Source: Guillardia theta CCMP2712 (lineage: Eukaryota > Cryptophyceae > Pyrenomonadales > Geminigeraceae). From it: 46,902 nt of DNA. Position numbers and translations under genes: made by a program. Location: positions 974,365 to 1,021,266 of the forward strand of contig NW_005434660.1 in NCBI RefSeq assembly GCF_000315625.1. The letters run 5' to 3'. The notes below the pieces were generated by a model. The model was not told the origin of the DNA. It made no database searches and saw only the letters and a list, made by a program, of their open reading frames with translations. Shown piece by piece: positions 32,231 through 43,859 of this stretch; position 1 is the first letter of the stretch; each line of letters starts with the position of its first letter.

Positions 32231-34208
32231 TCAGTGCAGGTCGAAGTCGATGATTCCTTTCTCCTGCTGCACGTCAGCTCGGCTTGTCCTGCAGGCCCCG
32301 CAAACTTCTCACCTTGGCCAACTCGAGGTACTCCGAGTGCATCGGGGTTGGATCAGGGAACCCTGAAGAGACTCAGTGGAGAGGAGAGGCAGCGAGCATG
32401 AGGAGGTGAGCAGTGGGGGAGGGAAAGCGGTAACAGGAATCGAGGAGGGAAAGAAGCACAAGGAGGAGAAGTTGGCGGTGGTGGTGGAGTGGGTTGGGGA
32501 TGAAGGAGTAGTAGCAGCAGGAGAAGGACGAGGAGGACGAAGAGGAGGACTATGTAACGGGAGTGCAGGGGGAAGGAGAGTGGCGGGAGGAGCAGGATGA
32601 GATAGAAAGGGGCAACGCGGGCAACGCGGTTGGAAAAGTTGAGAGCAGAAACGAGGAGAGCAGGGGACGACGAGGGTCTAGGAGAAGATTTCTCACCAAT
32701 CTGCTTTGCCTGCTGGGAGAAAGTGTACCAGAAGCCGTTCCTGAAGGGATACTGCTCGATCTGCGAAACCCGTATGACGATCAGAGGAGGAAGGGAGGAT
32801 GAGGAGCGAAGGAGACACGGAAGGTAGAAGACAAGACGGGGTGTGACCTTGCAAGGACGGAACTCAACATTGTCATGCTGCGAGTAGGCGAACAATCTCT
32901 CTTCCACACCGTACATCAACGTCACTGCAAGTGTTCCTGGAAGAGACTGCAAGACGTTAGACAAGAAAAATGCACGTGAAAGACTCATGACAACAAGAAA
33001 TACAGATGACATAGTAACATGACAGTTGACATAGTAACGTTACAGATGAACATCATATGACATGACGATTGCGTCATTGCGATGTTTTACCCTTGCAATC
33101 TCCGTAATCATCTCTTGACATTCTTCTGTGTGACTTTGGCCAACCTCTCCGATGCTGATTCCTTTGTTCAACGCACCCACAAGCGGAAACACGCTGTCGA
33201 AGATAACCTGCTCCCTCATCTCTCAGTGATCTCATGCTTCACCCCTACCCCCTCCCCCCTTGGAACTACCCCCTTCCCGTTCGCTTCTTTGCTTCCTCCT
33301 CCCCTCCCGCACCTTTTCCAGCATCGCCCTCCTCCAGTCGCGGTAGAACATCGTCCTGCTGTGCCTGTGGCAGCTTCTCACTTCACCTCTCGCCCCCTTC
33401 CCCTTACAAGTTCAGTCGGTCTAGTCGCTGCTTCAGCGCGCCCGCCCACTTCCCGCAGATGCTCGTCTCTCCCGCGTACTTGGGCTCCCCGTACGCGTCT
33501 GTTCCCAAGTCCTGCACGGGTTGATCAAACAACCGAGGGGGAAGACAAGGATGAGGTGGATGGGGGAGAAACGTGGCGAAGAATACGGAGACAGAGGAAG
33601 TGGGACAGGAGCATGAAGTGAGGGGAGAGGGAGGAAGGAGCGAGAGAAAGCAAGGTCCTCACGACAAGACTATCTTGTGGTCGTCCTCCCTTGGAGAAGA
33701 GGGTGAAGTAAGGAAGCATCTGAGTGTTCTCGTTCCCGCACAGAGCGTACTTCTTGAGGATCGGCTCGATCATACCATCCTGCACAAACACAAGGTCGTC
33801 GAGCTTTGACTGAGGGCAGGAACGAATCACATTCTCCAGCTCTGACGTAGGGACGCACACGTACACCGGAAAGCTCTCGAGCCCCTCGTGGACCTCAGGG
33901 ATTTGCCCTCCTCGCCCCACCACAACGTCGTCCCCCCCCCCCGCTCCTCTCAGCATCTCCCCCACGCGTCCGCCACCGACAATGACAGAGGGAGTATCGA
34001 CAGATGCAACCTGCTCCTTGCCTGACAGCAGGTCCTGATACTCCTCCAACGCCTGTGGGTTGCTCCACACCTGCATCCTCCACCCATGACGAGGGCAGGC
34101 ACGAGGACGGAGTGACTGAGACCAACAGGATGGGCTGACGCGGAACGACTGGGAGGGGAGAAAGAGCATGACGACCCACGAGAGTCGCACGAGACTTTTC
34201 AAGTTCAT
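32231..34208 (-). CDS. NAD(P)-binding protein, ketopantoate-reductase/6PGDH-like family, plastid-addressed
   Basis: Exons: 34208-33663, 33511-33313, 33207-33091, 32946-32848, 32760-32697, 32362-32313 and 32266-32231. Start ATG 34208 gives a signal peptide (LVRLSWVVMLFLPSQS) with Phe immediately after the likely cleavage site (FRVSPSCWSQSLRPRACPRH), the classic bipartite plastid address of red secondary algae. Next come an NAD(P)-fold start (SVIVGGGRVGEML), DDVVVGRGG, SKLDDLVFVQDGMIEPIL and MLPYFTLFSKGG. Later exons read SICGKWAGALKQRLDRT, VIFDSVFPLVGAL, ERLFAYSQHDNVEFRP, YPFRNGFWYTFSQQAK and FPDPTPMHSEYLELAK. This order resembles an uncharacterised plant and algal plastid family (FAYS, FRNGWFY and PDPCPxH motifs, from memory). 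Substrate unknown. A possible small intron within exon 2, around the GTAAGG near 33410, is unresolved. Confidence 0.8.
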
Positions 34209-35435
34209 CTGCCAGTCATCCATCAACTTTGCGACAAAGAAGCCTCCCACACAGAGCGAAAAAAAGCATGCGCCATCATTAAAACCTTTCTATTATGCTT
34301 TTGCACAATTTTACACTTCTATCACTTGATCATTCCGAGACCTTTTCTCTCTTTTCTTTCATTATAAAAACCAACACTCAACAAACCAACACAACTCGAA
34401 CCAAGTCCCCATGCCTATTGCTCGCGAATGCCTCGCGTCGGCTCCTCCTATCCATCTCTTTCTTGAAACTGCTTTCTGGCTGCATTCATTTCTGTCTCAG
34501 TAGAAAATTCTTTACATTTTCCTTGAGTCCTTCATCTTTACAGAAAGTATCCGTACATCTGATAACTGTCCCTCTTCCTTTTCTCATCCCTTTCCATCCT
34601 TTACTTTATCTCCTCTCCTCGTTCATTGATGCGTATTTGAGCAACATCAATCATCTTGTTTTGCTGGCAGTGATCGTCTCCTTCTCTCATCCATCCCATC
34701 CCATCCCATTCCTTGGCGCTCCTGCTTTTTTCCAGCATTTCTCTTCTTGTATCTACTACCCTACCCCCTGATTTCCCCAAGAATACCCCACAAAAATTTG
34801 ATTCAATACTACCCCTACTTTTTACTCTTGAAAGTACCCTATGCCCTCAGAGAAAGAATACCCCCCATTCCCTGACGAACTACCCCACCCTTGAACTGCG
34901 GCTTTGCCCTCGAAAAAAATAGTTTTCTTTCCACCCCCACCCCTTCTATTCCTATGATGTACCCTCAAGTGGATCATGATTGAGTACCCCATCCCCTCTT
35001 TCCCTTTCGAAGTACCCCTGTTACCCAACGACCCCTCCAAATTGCATCTCATTGCAAGGCGACATGATGGCTGAGAGGGAGAGGGGCGGAGAACATGCGA
35101 GAAGAGAAGAAGGAGGAGCAGGATTACCAGAGGAAGCAGCTATGCATTACCCAAGGTCAGAGGAGAAGAAGATGAGATTGTCCATGAAGGGAATGAGGGA
35201 ATGGCGTCGTGAAGGAAGATAAACAAGGAGTACCTGGAAATGTTCGATAGCGTCGAGGAGGACAGACATTCTGTATTAGGGTGAAAGTTGGCCGTTCAGC
35301 ACTAAAATCAAAGTTATTTCCTGGGAAAGGAAATGTTGAGCAAGACTTGAAGTCAGCTGTATCCCAAGGGAGACGCTGTAGGTCTTCTAACGTAGGTACG
35401 TAGGACGAAGGTGAGTTGCGAAGAAGCAACTCCGC
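34209..35435. other. Divergent intergenic region with TACCCC-type spacer
   Basis: Lies between two divergently transcribed genes. The segment 34290-34740 is AT- and pyrimidine-rich with no protein-like frame. The segment 34755-35040 is studded with CTACCCC, TACCCC and ACCCCACC blocks like those at 12540 and 44400. The segment 35060-35430 is purine-rich and probably holds the kinase promoter and 5' UTR; no exon was resolved there. Confidence 0.55.
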
Positions 35436-37495
35436 ATGGACAAGGAGGTCGAGTTTGTCGAGCAAGGAGGCGATCGTCAACGATTACTCAACGCTGCATC
35501 CTCACCTATGGCCTTCGGCTATGAGGTATCGGAGGACGGGAGGCCATTGAGGGTTTAGGGTTCACTGTGTTACTGTGCTGTGCTCAGGAAGTCGCTTCTT
35601 CGCTCTTGCATCCTGCAGAGCTGCCCCAGACCCACAACGAGCTCTCTGACGGCAGCGTCCGTGCGTCAATGGCTCATTACAACGTGTCCGGACAGCTCGG
35701 AAGCCCGTCAGAGCATTTTCACATGCAGAACGCAAGCAGCGTGTATCGGAGGTCGATGAATGAGAACTTCAACATCCAAGAGAAAGAAATCGATAGACTC
35801 GAGAAGATCGGAGAAGGTTGTGACCCTTGAGCCGCTCTTCCTCATTGATCTCATGGCTCTTCCTCATTGATCTCATGGCAGGGGTAGTTGGAAACATCTA
35901 CAGGGGAAGATGGAGGATGCTTGACGTGGCCATCAAGGAGCTCAAAGTCGACTATGAGAAGGGCAGCATTGCGCATAGCGACCTGCTGAAGGTGGACCAG
36001 CAAATCATCGTCAGCTCTCTCACATTCATGCGCAGGATTTCTCCATGTGGTCACGAGTTCGTCATCCCAACATCTGCATGTTCCTCGGGTTGCCCTCCCC
36101 CTCTTCGCCCAAATTCCTCACCCCCTGTGCTCCTCGTGCCCAGGATCGTGATAAGTAGTGAAGTCCCCGCGATTGTTTGCGAGATGATGGAAGGGGGAAG
36201 CATGGAAACTTTCTTTGTGCAGAACAGGAAGAGGTACGGACGAGATTGGAGGCCAAGCAGTCGCAAGGTTTATGAGTGGTCGCTTTGCTTGAACAGGGTA
36301 CATGAGAATTCCCTGCTCCTGTTCTCCTCCTCTCCATGCTCATCCTGCTCCTCCTGTTTCATTTGCCCGCTGATCTTGACATATTGCTCACAGGCCTTAT
36401 GCTACTTGCATGAATCGTCTCCTCCCATTGTTCATCGAGACATAAAACCTGCGAACCTTCTGCTGTCTGCTGATCACTCGTTCCTCAAGGTCTGCGTCGA
36501 AAGGCCATTCCCTCGCTGACCCTCTTCACAGTTGACTGACTTTGGGTTGGCGCGGGTCAGACCGGGAGGAACGTACAACATGTCGGGGAAGACAGGAACG
36601 AAAAGGTGTGGGAGAGGAGGGGAGAGGGGAGCCTGACGTGGTGGTAGGTATATGGCGCCAGAAGTGGTGCGTTGCGAGGGAGACTATGGAACGCCTGTGG
36701 ACATTTATTCAGCAGGTGAGAGAGTCAAAAGCAAAGGAGGTAGAGGTTGGAAGGGTGGGTGGGTCAGACAGGAGCAAGAGGGAGCAATGAGCAGGGTCGA
36801 AGATTCCAAAGGATCAAGACAAGATGCGGGAAGAGCTTACTTGTATCAGGCATGATCATGTGGCAAATGTGTGCGGGTCAGAGACCGTTGGAGCACATCT
36901 CAGCAGACGCCGTGGCATGTCGAGCGTCCGACCCTCAGGTACCGCGAGAGAGGAAAGAAGCGAAGATCAGGGAGGGAGGGAGGGAGGGAGGGAGGAGGCA
37001 GAATGATGCTGCTCAGGTAGATGGCAAGCAAGACACTAAATCACGTGTTGTAGGAGAACCTGCGGCCGAGCATGGATCGGGTCAGATGGAAGGATATGCA
37101 GTCTCTCATAGTTATGGTGAGGTGGAGGAGAGCCGAGCTGCGTGCTGAGCTTGTGGCTCAAGATGTGGAACGGCCAGCCCATGGAGCGACCGACAGCTCG
37201 AGAAGTTCTGACGATCCTTGAGCGAATGCGAGGGCGTCCTGGCCGAATGAGAAGGGTGAGGGAGGATAGCAGAGGGAGGGAGGGAGGGAGGGAGGGAGGG
37301 AGGGGGAGAAAATGGAAGAGCGCAGCACGAGGGGAGGGAGAAGAGAGTAGAAGTGTAACAGGGATTGGAAACTGACAGGGAGGGAGCCCAGAGGGGGAGA
37401 GGAGGGGGGGGGGGAGGAAGATGACGTCAGAGCTGCAGGTGGGATGCTCGTGCGGACTCTTTGAAGTGATGATGCATTGGGCACCCTTCCATTGA
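35436..37495 (+). CDS. Protein kinase, tyrosine-kinase-like (TKL/Raf-CTR1-like) group
   Basis: At least ten short exons: 35436-35525, 35588-35816, 35882-35991, 36036-36088, 36144-36297, 36394-36489, 36532-36605, 36648-36715, then about 36851-36939 and 37055-37120 and 3' exons to TGA 37493-37495. Start ATG 35436 (MDKEVEFVEQGGDRQ). The kinase core is complete: Gly loop GEGVVGNIYRG, catalytic Lys in VAIKELK, RHPNICMFLG (TKL-like), hinge CEMMEGGSM, catalytic loop HRDIKPANLLL, DFGLARV, a GTKRYMAPEV activation segment, DIYSAGMIMWQM and the subdomain XI Arg in MERPTAREVL. Ser/Thr phosphorylation is expected. No other domain is visible N-terminal of the kinase (about 100 residues, Ser/Asn-rich). The junction before the last kinase exon (about 37120-37160) does not splice cleanly and may use a non-standard site. 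The gene ends 55 bp from the convergent cyclase-phosphodiesterase gene. Confidence 0.8.
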
Positions 37496-37550
37496 ATTTT
37501 CTTAATGCCGATGCCTCCTATCTGTTTCCTTCCTTCCCTTCGCCCTTTCC

Positions 37551-40500
37551 TCATGTTCGCGTCTGCTCTTCGAGTCTCCAGTGGTGTAGGTTTGCCTTGA
37601 GCCGCTCTAGAATCACTTCAGAGGCGGGGAAGCAGCTCACCCACGCGACCGCCAGCGGGTTCACGACGAGCTCGAAGAATCCAATCTGCGACTTAGTCAC
37701 CCCTGGCTTGTTTCTGTCCATCAGGTAGGAGACAGGCAGCCCCAGTGATCTCTCTACATCCCCCTGCCGGAAGAGCTCGTCCTCCAGTCTCTGCGACCAC
37801 TGCACGTGCACGTCCAGCTCAGCGTAGGCGTGGCCGAGGTCGCACATTTTGATCGCTCCTCGCAGCATCAGCACTAGGCTCTGCTCGTCCACCTCCGGCG
37901 GCCCGTTGGCTTCCTTGCTCGTCTCCTGCCCCGGTCCGTTGAGAGAGGGCGCGAGCTCCGGCGTGGATCGCTTCTGCACGCGATGCAGCAGCTCAGTGCG
38001 GATGAGGGATACCATCCTCTGGTGCTCTCCCATGTCGGTCGCGAGGACCATGTCGATGATGAGCTTGCGGATCTTCGACTGCGAGAGCTGCGGCACGCTG
38101 TGCATGAAGTTGCAGTCCGGGCGCTTCATGATTCGGAAGGCAGCAGCGAGGTGATGGTTCTCGTTGGGTGCCTTGTCGTTATGTAGGAGAGCTCGCTCGT
38201 GCCCCATCTTGACGAGAATGTCGTTGTTCAGCCCCAGGTGCTCGAAGTCGTGGATGATCGCCGCGAGCAGGGCCGCGAGAATGTCCGTTGGCCCCATGAA
38301 TTCCCCGATTCCCCCTCTCGATATGAACATGTGCATCTTCTGCGTCACGTCCGCGCAGTGGATCGCGTTGTGGTAGGGGTTCGACTTGGGCATTCCGCTC
38401 TCAATCTCCTGCAGGAACTTGACCAGCCGCGCCGAGTCCAGCGCGAAGTTGTCGACACACCCGTGGGTCTTGAGAAGGAAGAGGGCCAGCACTTGAACAG
38501 GTTTGCCTCCCGTCACCTCATTCAGCTTAAACGGATTGAAGTTCCAGTCATGAATAGTCTGCAAGCATTCACTGACTTCGCTGCTGTTCATAAGCTCTGC
38601 TATTCCCCGCTCAAGGAATGAAAGATGGTCTGACATCTTGTGCGACAGTTTCGTGTCTCCAAAGCTGTTTAGCAACTGAGGAGGAGGAAGTAGCGTTGCA
38701 TGTACACTGCTTGCCTCATTCATCGCCACGTCATGCGCGTCCTGCTGCAATTCTTCCCCCGTGCGCGACTCCTCCCCCGATGGACGATCGTCGCCCTGCT
38801 CCTCAATCTTCGTCTCGAGATCCTCAAAGTTTTCGGTCTTCTGAACGCCCAGCAAGCCAGCCACATCGTCGTCAAAGAGGCCAAGCAAACCAGCAGGCGA
38901 GTCAAAGTTGAAAGGAGTCTCTGGGGACTGCCGCCCTGTAGTTGAATAGATCTCATGCTCTGCGTTCTTCATTTCAACATCATCATCGTTAACATTCACA
39001 TCCAAGTTGAGCGCCTCGTAGAGATTCTCTGTGTCCTTGGCGATGATTTGAAGCAGGTCTCTCGCCAATGCGACATGAAACTGATCATCCCCGTCCCGAA
39101 TGCCATCCAATGAACATTTTACGTGATTCATGGCCAAAATCATCGACGGCTCTATGAAGTGTTCTGCTTTGCGGAGCTCAGCATAATGCATTTCGAATCT
39201 CATCCAATCGAGAGAACACAAAAGGTACAAGAAGAAGAATTTTCTGGAGCTGCATAGTGCACAACACTTTTGAAGATCATCCCTTACTTCCTTGACCCAG
39301 TTGTCACGCGATTCAACTTCTTCGAACAGGTCGATCTTGTCAGACGCTGTCATGATCTTGGAGGCACAGAGGAGACGAAGATATTCAGACTGAAGGTAAC
39401 TTCCAAGTCGGAGAACGTCTGGCAGGCATGCCGTTATCCTCGACTTGACCAGCTCCCAGTCTCCTCGAACAGCAATACATTGTAAACTGAGAATCGGATC
39501 GATCTTTTGCGTATGAGGTCCAACGTTACTTCCGAACGCTCCATGCCCCCCCTCCCCATCCCGCGACTCCGCCGACGCAGATTCAGAGTCGAGCAGAGAG
39601 CCGAAGTCGGACATGTCCTCGTCCAGGTCAAGGTTCTCGCGCTCCGACAAGATGTTCCCCTCGTGAAGCATCGAGAAATGCGCATTGATCCGCGGGTTGC
39701 AGGCCCATCGCTTCGCACGGTTGGCCAGCGACGTGCAGTGACCGAGGTCGTACTGATGCGCGATGTTCAAGGCGCGCAACGCAAACTCCTCGCATTTTCC
39801 CACTTCTCCTGTGAGCGGGAAATATTCGTTCGCTAGTGTACACAACACGACACAGAGAGTAGGAGGATGCGCCGCTTCCTCTGCCATTCTAACAACTTCC
39901 TCCAGCTTTCCACGCGCATTTTGTAGATCCCCCACGACAACAAGGGCAGGTGCCCATGACGACAGAGCAACGATGGTTTGTATGACTCCGTTGATGGCGG
40001 CGAGCTCCGAACCTGAAGCAAGATAGTCATCATAGATCTGCTTGAGACTGTCCATGTAGTGAAACAAGTTGTCAAAGTCTCCAGTGAAATAGAGAGCTGG
40101 GATTAGAGACGCCATTCCCAGCTCTTCATGCAGCCGATTTGATGTTCTCTTTCCTGACTTATAAATTCTCTTAGCAATCTTTGCGCCAACATCATAAAGC
40201 TGACGGCCGTACAAGTTCACACAAATCCCAGCTAGAGCAGGAACAGCAAGGTCGTCCAGATCTTCTGACTGTGGAATCAGTCTATGCAGACCATGATACG
40301 CTGCTATAGACTCGGGACTGCCATGGCCGTAGACAAGTAGTGTATGCGGAGCCATCTCTGCCAGCAGCATTAGCTTGCGATCTGCGATGTCTTTCTGCAA
40401 CGGAACCCTGTCAAGTATCCTGCATGCTCGTTGCAGCAATTCGATGGCAGGCAAGTACGAACATTCTGCCATTGCAGCATGCGCTGCCAAGTGTAGGTAG

Positions 40501-43500
40501 TTAGCAGCTCGATGAACGTCCTCAACTCCAACTTGGCTGTGATCAGCGGCATGCGACCAATGGTGAGCCAAGATCAAATGTGACGATCGCTCATCAAGAT
40601 CTAGCGAGCCTTCGTAATACTCGGCCACAAAATGGTGCCAAATTCTCTGGTAGCTTTTGAGCAAACTCTGATTTACACTTTCAACAAGTCCAGGGATTAC
40701 AACCTTATAAACATCGTACATTCCTGTTTTCGGATTCTTCTGATTAACGTATGCAGCAAAACTATTGTTTGAAAAGCTATCATTTGCAAGAGCTCCCTTG
40801 TATTGAAGAAGCTGAGCATGGACCTGTGATTGTATCGTGGGCGTTTGCCACTGCCAGTTGGCACACTCGTGGCAAGTGCTCGACTCTGTGCTCAACATTT
40901 GCTTCATATCTTCAATTCGTGCAGGTTGCAGCATTCCCAGGTTAATCAGCTGCTGAATGCTAGGTTCAAAATCAGGCGCAAAGTTTGGAAAAGTACTGCT
41001 GTACACATGACGAGCAAGATTAATTGTGAAGAGCGCATTATGTGAAAGAAAGCAAACAACTTTGACGAGCATCTGAACATGCACCAACAACCGATCGCCA
41101 AATTCTCCTCGGCCCAAAGCTTGCATTCTTGTCAAACCATTGTCCAAACCGGAAAGATCATTGCGAGAGACAATGGCGCCATCGCGTGTTCGAAAGATGT
41201 GCCCGTTGTCCACAAGATTTGCACAGACATTCTTTACGAAGCTCGGAGAGCATTCTCCTTTCTGTATCAATTGAACAAAGTAGGATTCAAGGGGAGGCGG
41301 AATATGCTGTACATTGTACGTCTGTCGCAGCAAATCGATGACCTTCCGCTTGAGAAAATGATACGAATAATTGTGTCTTGTATTGAATACTTCAAGCGGG
41401 GTGTCTCTTCCTTTCACTTTTACCGCAGGCATTTGTTCAAACTCAATCATAAGGCTCGATGCATCATGTGTCTCCTTATCAACGAGAATTACGTTTTCTC
41501 CCGCTTTGCACATGAGACGAGCAGCCATGTTGCACACACTCCCCATCGCACACATCTCTCGTCTTGTACTACTCCCAACAAACCCCGAGTAAGCTGTTCC
41601 TGTAGTGATGCCAATGCTTAACTTGATTGACAAATCCTGTACCCATTTCCGCATCTCAAGTCCTGCCAAGACGGCTCGCACAGGATCATTCTCGTGAGGC
41701 GAAAATGGGGGCATTCCCATAACACATATTGCTAATAGCCCCTTGTCATCCTGTAAAAACTGGCGCAAAGTTCCCTTTCGGCGATATGTTGCAACTTGAA
41801 TGGCAAGGAGAGCTCGATGGGTTTGCAGAACAGTGTCATAGTCGGGAGCTTCAAGGTCAAGATGCAGTCTGACAAACATGACGGTCATCTTTCGCAAATC
41901 AGCGGCAAAGGGAGCAATGTCCTGCAAGTCTCTTGCTCCTTCGTGACAGTACATTTTCAGAATCGGCCAAGCAGTGTAAGTGAGATTTTCAGGGATGCTG
42001 ATTCCCGGAGGATTTACGCTTTCGGAGGGTTCAGTGTAGCCCATGATTTTGAAGTTTCCTGCCATCGTTTCCTCCGCTTGAAACTCAGATTCAATGTGCG
42101 TCCAAGCCACCTTGCTCACTACGAGAGTACCGATTGCTGCCTCCTCCAGAGCATCTGCAGCCTCGAGCAAAGCCTTTCCAATAACGAGAAATTCTTTCCG
42201 AGCGCCGTTGTGCTTGTCAAGTTGTGCTCCACCAACGTGAGCAAACCACATCGGTCCACAGCTTAGAGATTGATGGAGACGCAATGTCACTCCTGCAGTG
42301 TACCGTTTACCACCACTGTATGCTTTCTTCATGTCCGCAAGCTCCTGGGCGATTTCAGGTTTTTGAGAGAGAAGAGGTACGAGCGCTGCATAGCTGAGAT
42401 GGATCATGACACAATTGCTTCCAGCAACGACAGTTGCTGTCCGTTTTGATGCGTGAGTAGCGCCATCTCACCTACGATTTCCCCTTCTTCCAGCGTTGCG
42501 ATTTCTTCACCGTGATCAATACTTTCTTCAATACTGCATTTCATGGACTGATCTGCGCTTTCGGATTCTTTTTTGACAAATATATTCACCATACCAGAAT
42601 GAACGATCAGCATGGAGTCAGCTGGAGATCCCTGCTTGATGATGACATCGCCAGCACTGAAACGCTGCAACTTGCACTGCTCTGCCAACATGGCCAGCTC
42701 CGTGCTGGTCAGAACCTGCGCATGAGTTCAGTAAGTGAATCGAAAGTCTTCGACAAACTCTTCAAGCAAACAAAGGAGATTCGCAACCAACCTTGAGCCA
42801 AGCGATGGCTCGCAGCCTCCTTCGAATTTCTAAACCCTCTAATTGAACAGCTGAAGCCAACCACCCATTCTCATCTCCCATTTCTTGTTTGTCTGCATCC
42901 ACAAGAGCAGCAGTGGCAAAGTGACGGGCAAGCTGATCTGCGAATTCAAGTGTGTTGGCGTCCGGCACGTGAACCTGCCAAATATAATCAGAAACGAGTA
43001 GTTTAAATCACTTCGATTAACCTTGAAGGTGCCGTGCAGTCTTTCAAGCTCCATAGCACACGTGACGGCTTGTTGAATGGTCTATACAAGAACAAACATT
43101 AGATGTCGCCCTGTGGGGAACTTGCATACCTTTGCTAAGGTGTTCTGGTCACACTCCCAGATCACGATGACAGCATCCCCAGCGAATTTTACGATATCTC
43201 CTGCCCAAGCCTCGACGTGCTTGATAATAGTGCTGAACATTCGATTGATCGTTGAAGTGAGAGAATCTATGCCTTCTTGCCCAAGCCCCTGGAATCTGTC
43301 CGACAATCTGGTAAAACCCTGCACATGCGCTAACTCAACCTGCAGTTTCGCAGAATTTACAAGCAGAAAATCTTACGGAGATGTCGACAATTAGGACCAC
43401 TGCCAACCTCAGCTCAGCATCTATGGGCTGATACAAACATGTCAGGTTGCTTCGAAACAAACATGGTAAATGTTACAAATTGATTTGTTGTGGCAATGCT

Positions 43501-43859
43501 CCAGTGACGAAGGACGTCTTTTGTGACTTGCTGCTCATTTCATGTTCAGACGTGCTTCATTCAAGGTCACTTGAGGAAAACCTGGTCTTGGTGCGATGTG
43601 TGCTGTTGTTGGACTGCCTTTGCGATTGCAACTCTTGGCAAGAAACACTGGAAATACCTGTTCATAGTCGATGAGCAATCAATCGTTGACGACTCGAACA
43701 GTCTTACTCATATTTGCGTTGGTTGACCAGGCTGACTGCCGCACGCCACTTCTTCCCTTTGAGAGCAAGAGGCTTCGTTTTCTCATTTAAGGATGGTCTA
43801 CGGCCGATACCATTCTCACCCTGTTGCTCTTCGCCCGACTTACGGAGCACCTTCAGCAT
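37551..43859 (-). CDS. Bifunctional class III adenylyl cyclase (ADCY10-like) and cyclic-nucleotide phosphodiesterase with internal cNMP-binding domain
   Basis: 5' exons: about 43859-43708, 43657-43582, 43427-43377, 43318-43130, 43081-43022, 42974-42792, 42715 to about 42447; then one 4.9-kb exon to TGA 37551. C1 cyclase begins VVLIVDIS+GFTRLSD across an intron and has AGDIVKFAGDAVIVIWE: both metal Asp and the adenine-contact Lys are present. A cNMP-binding domain follows (FSAGDVIIKQGSPADSM, EIVGEMALL, then TATVVAGSNCVMI), after which C1 resumes (SCGPMWFAHVGGAQ, KEFLVIGKAL). C2 (about 41900-41390) has LSIGITTGTAYSGFVGSSTR and CNMAARLM with the catalytic Asn and Arg. A helical TPR-like region (about 41380-38800) lacks the P-loop NTPase motifs of mammalian sAC. 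An acidic linker leads to a PDE domain (about 38555-37560) with NPYHNAIHCADV, HDFEHLGLNND, VLATDMGEH, KMCDLGH and SQIGFF. The start (MLKVLRKSGEEQQG) and first exon junctions are provisional. The frame breaks at the phosphate-binding cassette. Confidence 0.9.

Noticed and set aside
32353-33012. A single continuous minus-strand ORF across this region
   Set aside because: It joins three true exons of the NAD(P)-binding gene with retained introns; the spliced version restores the family motifs.
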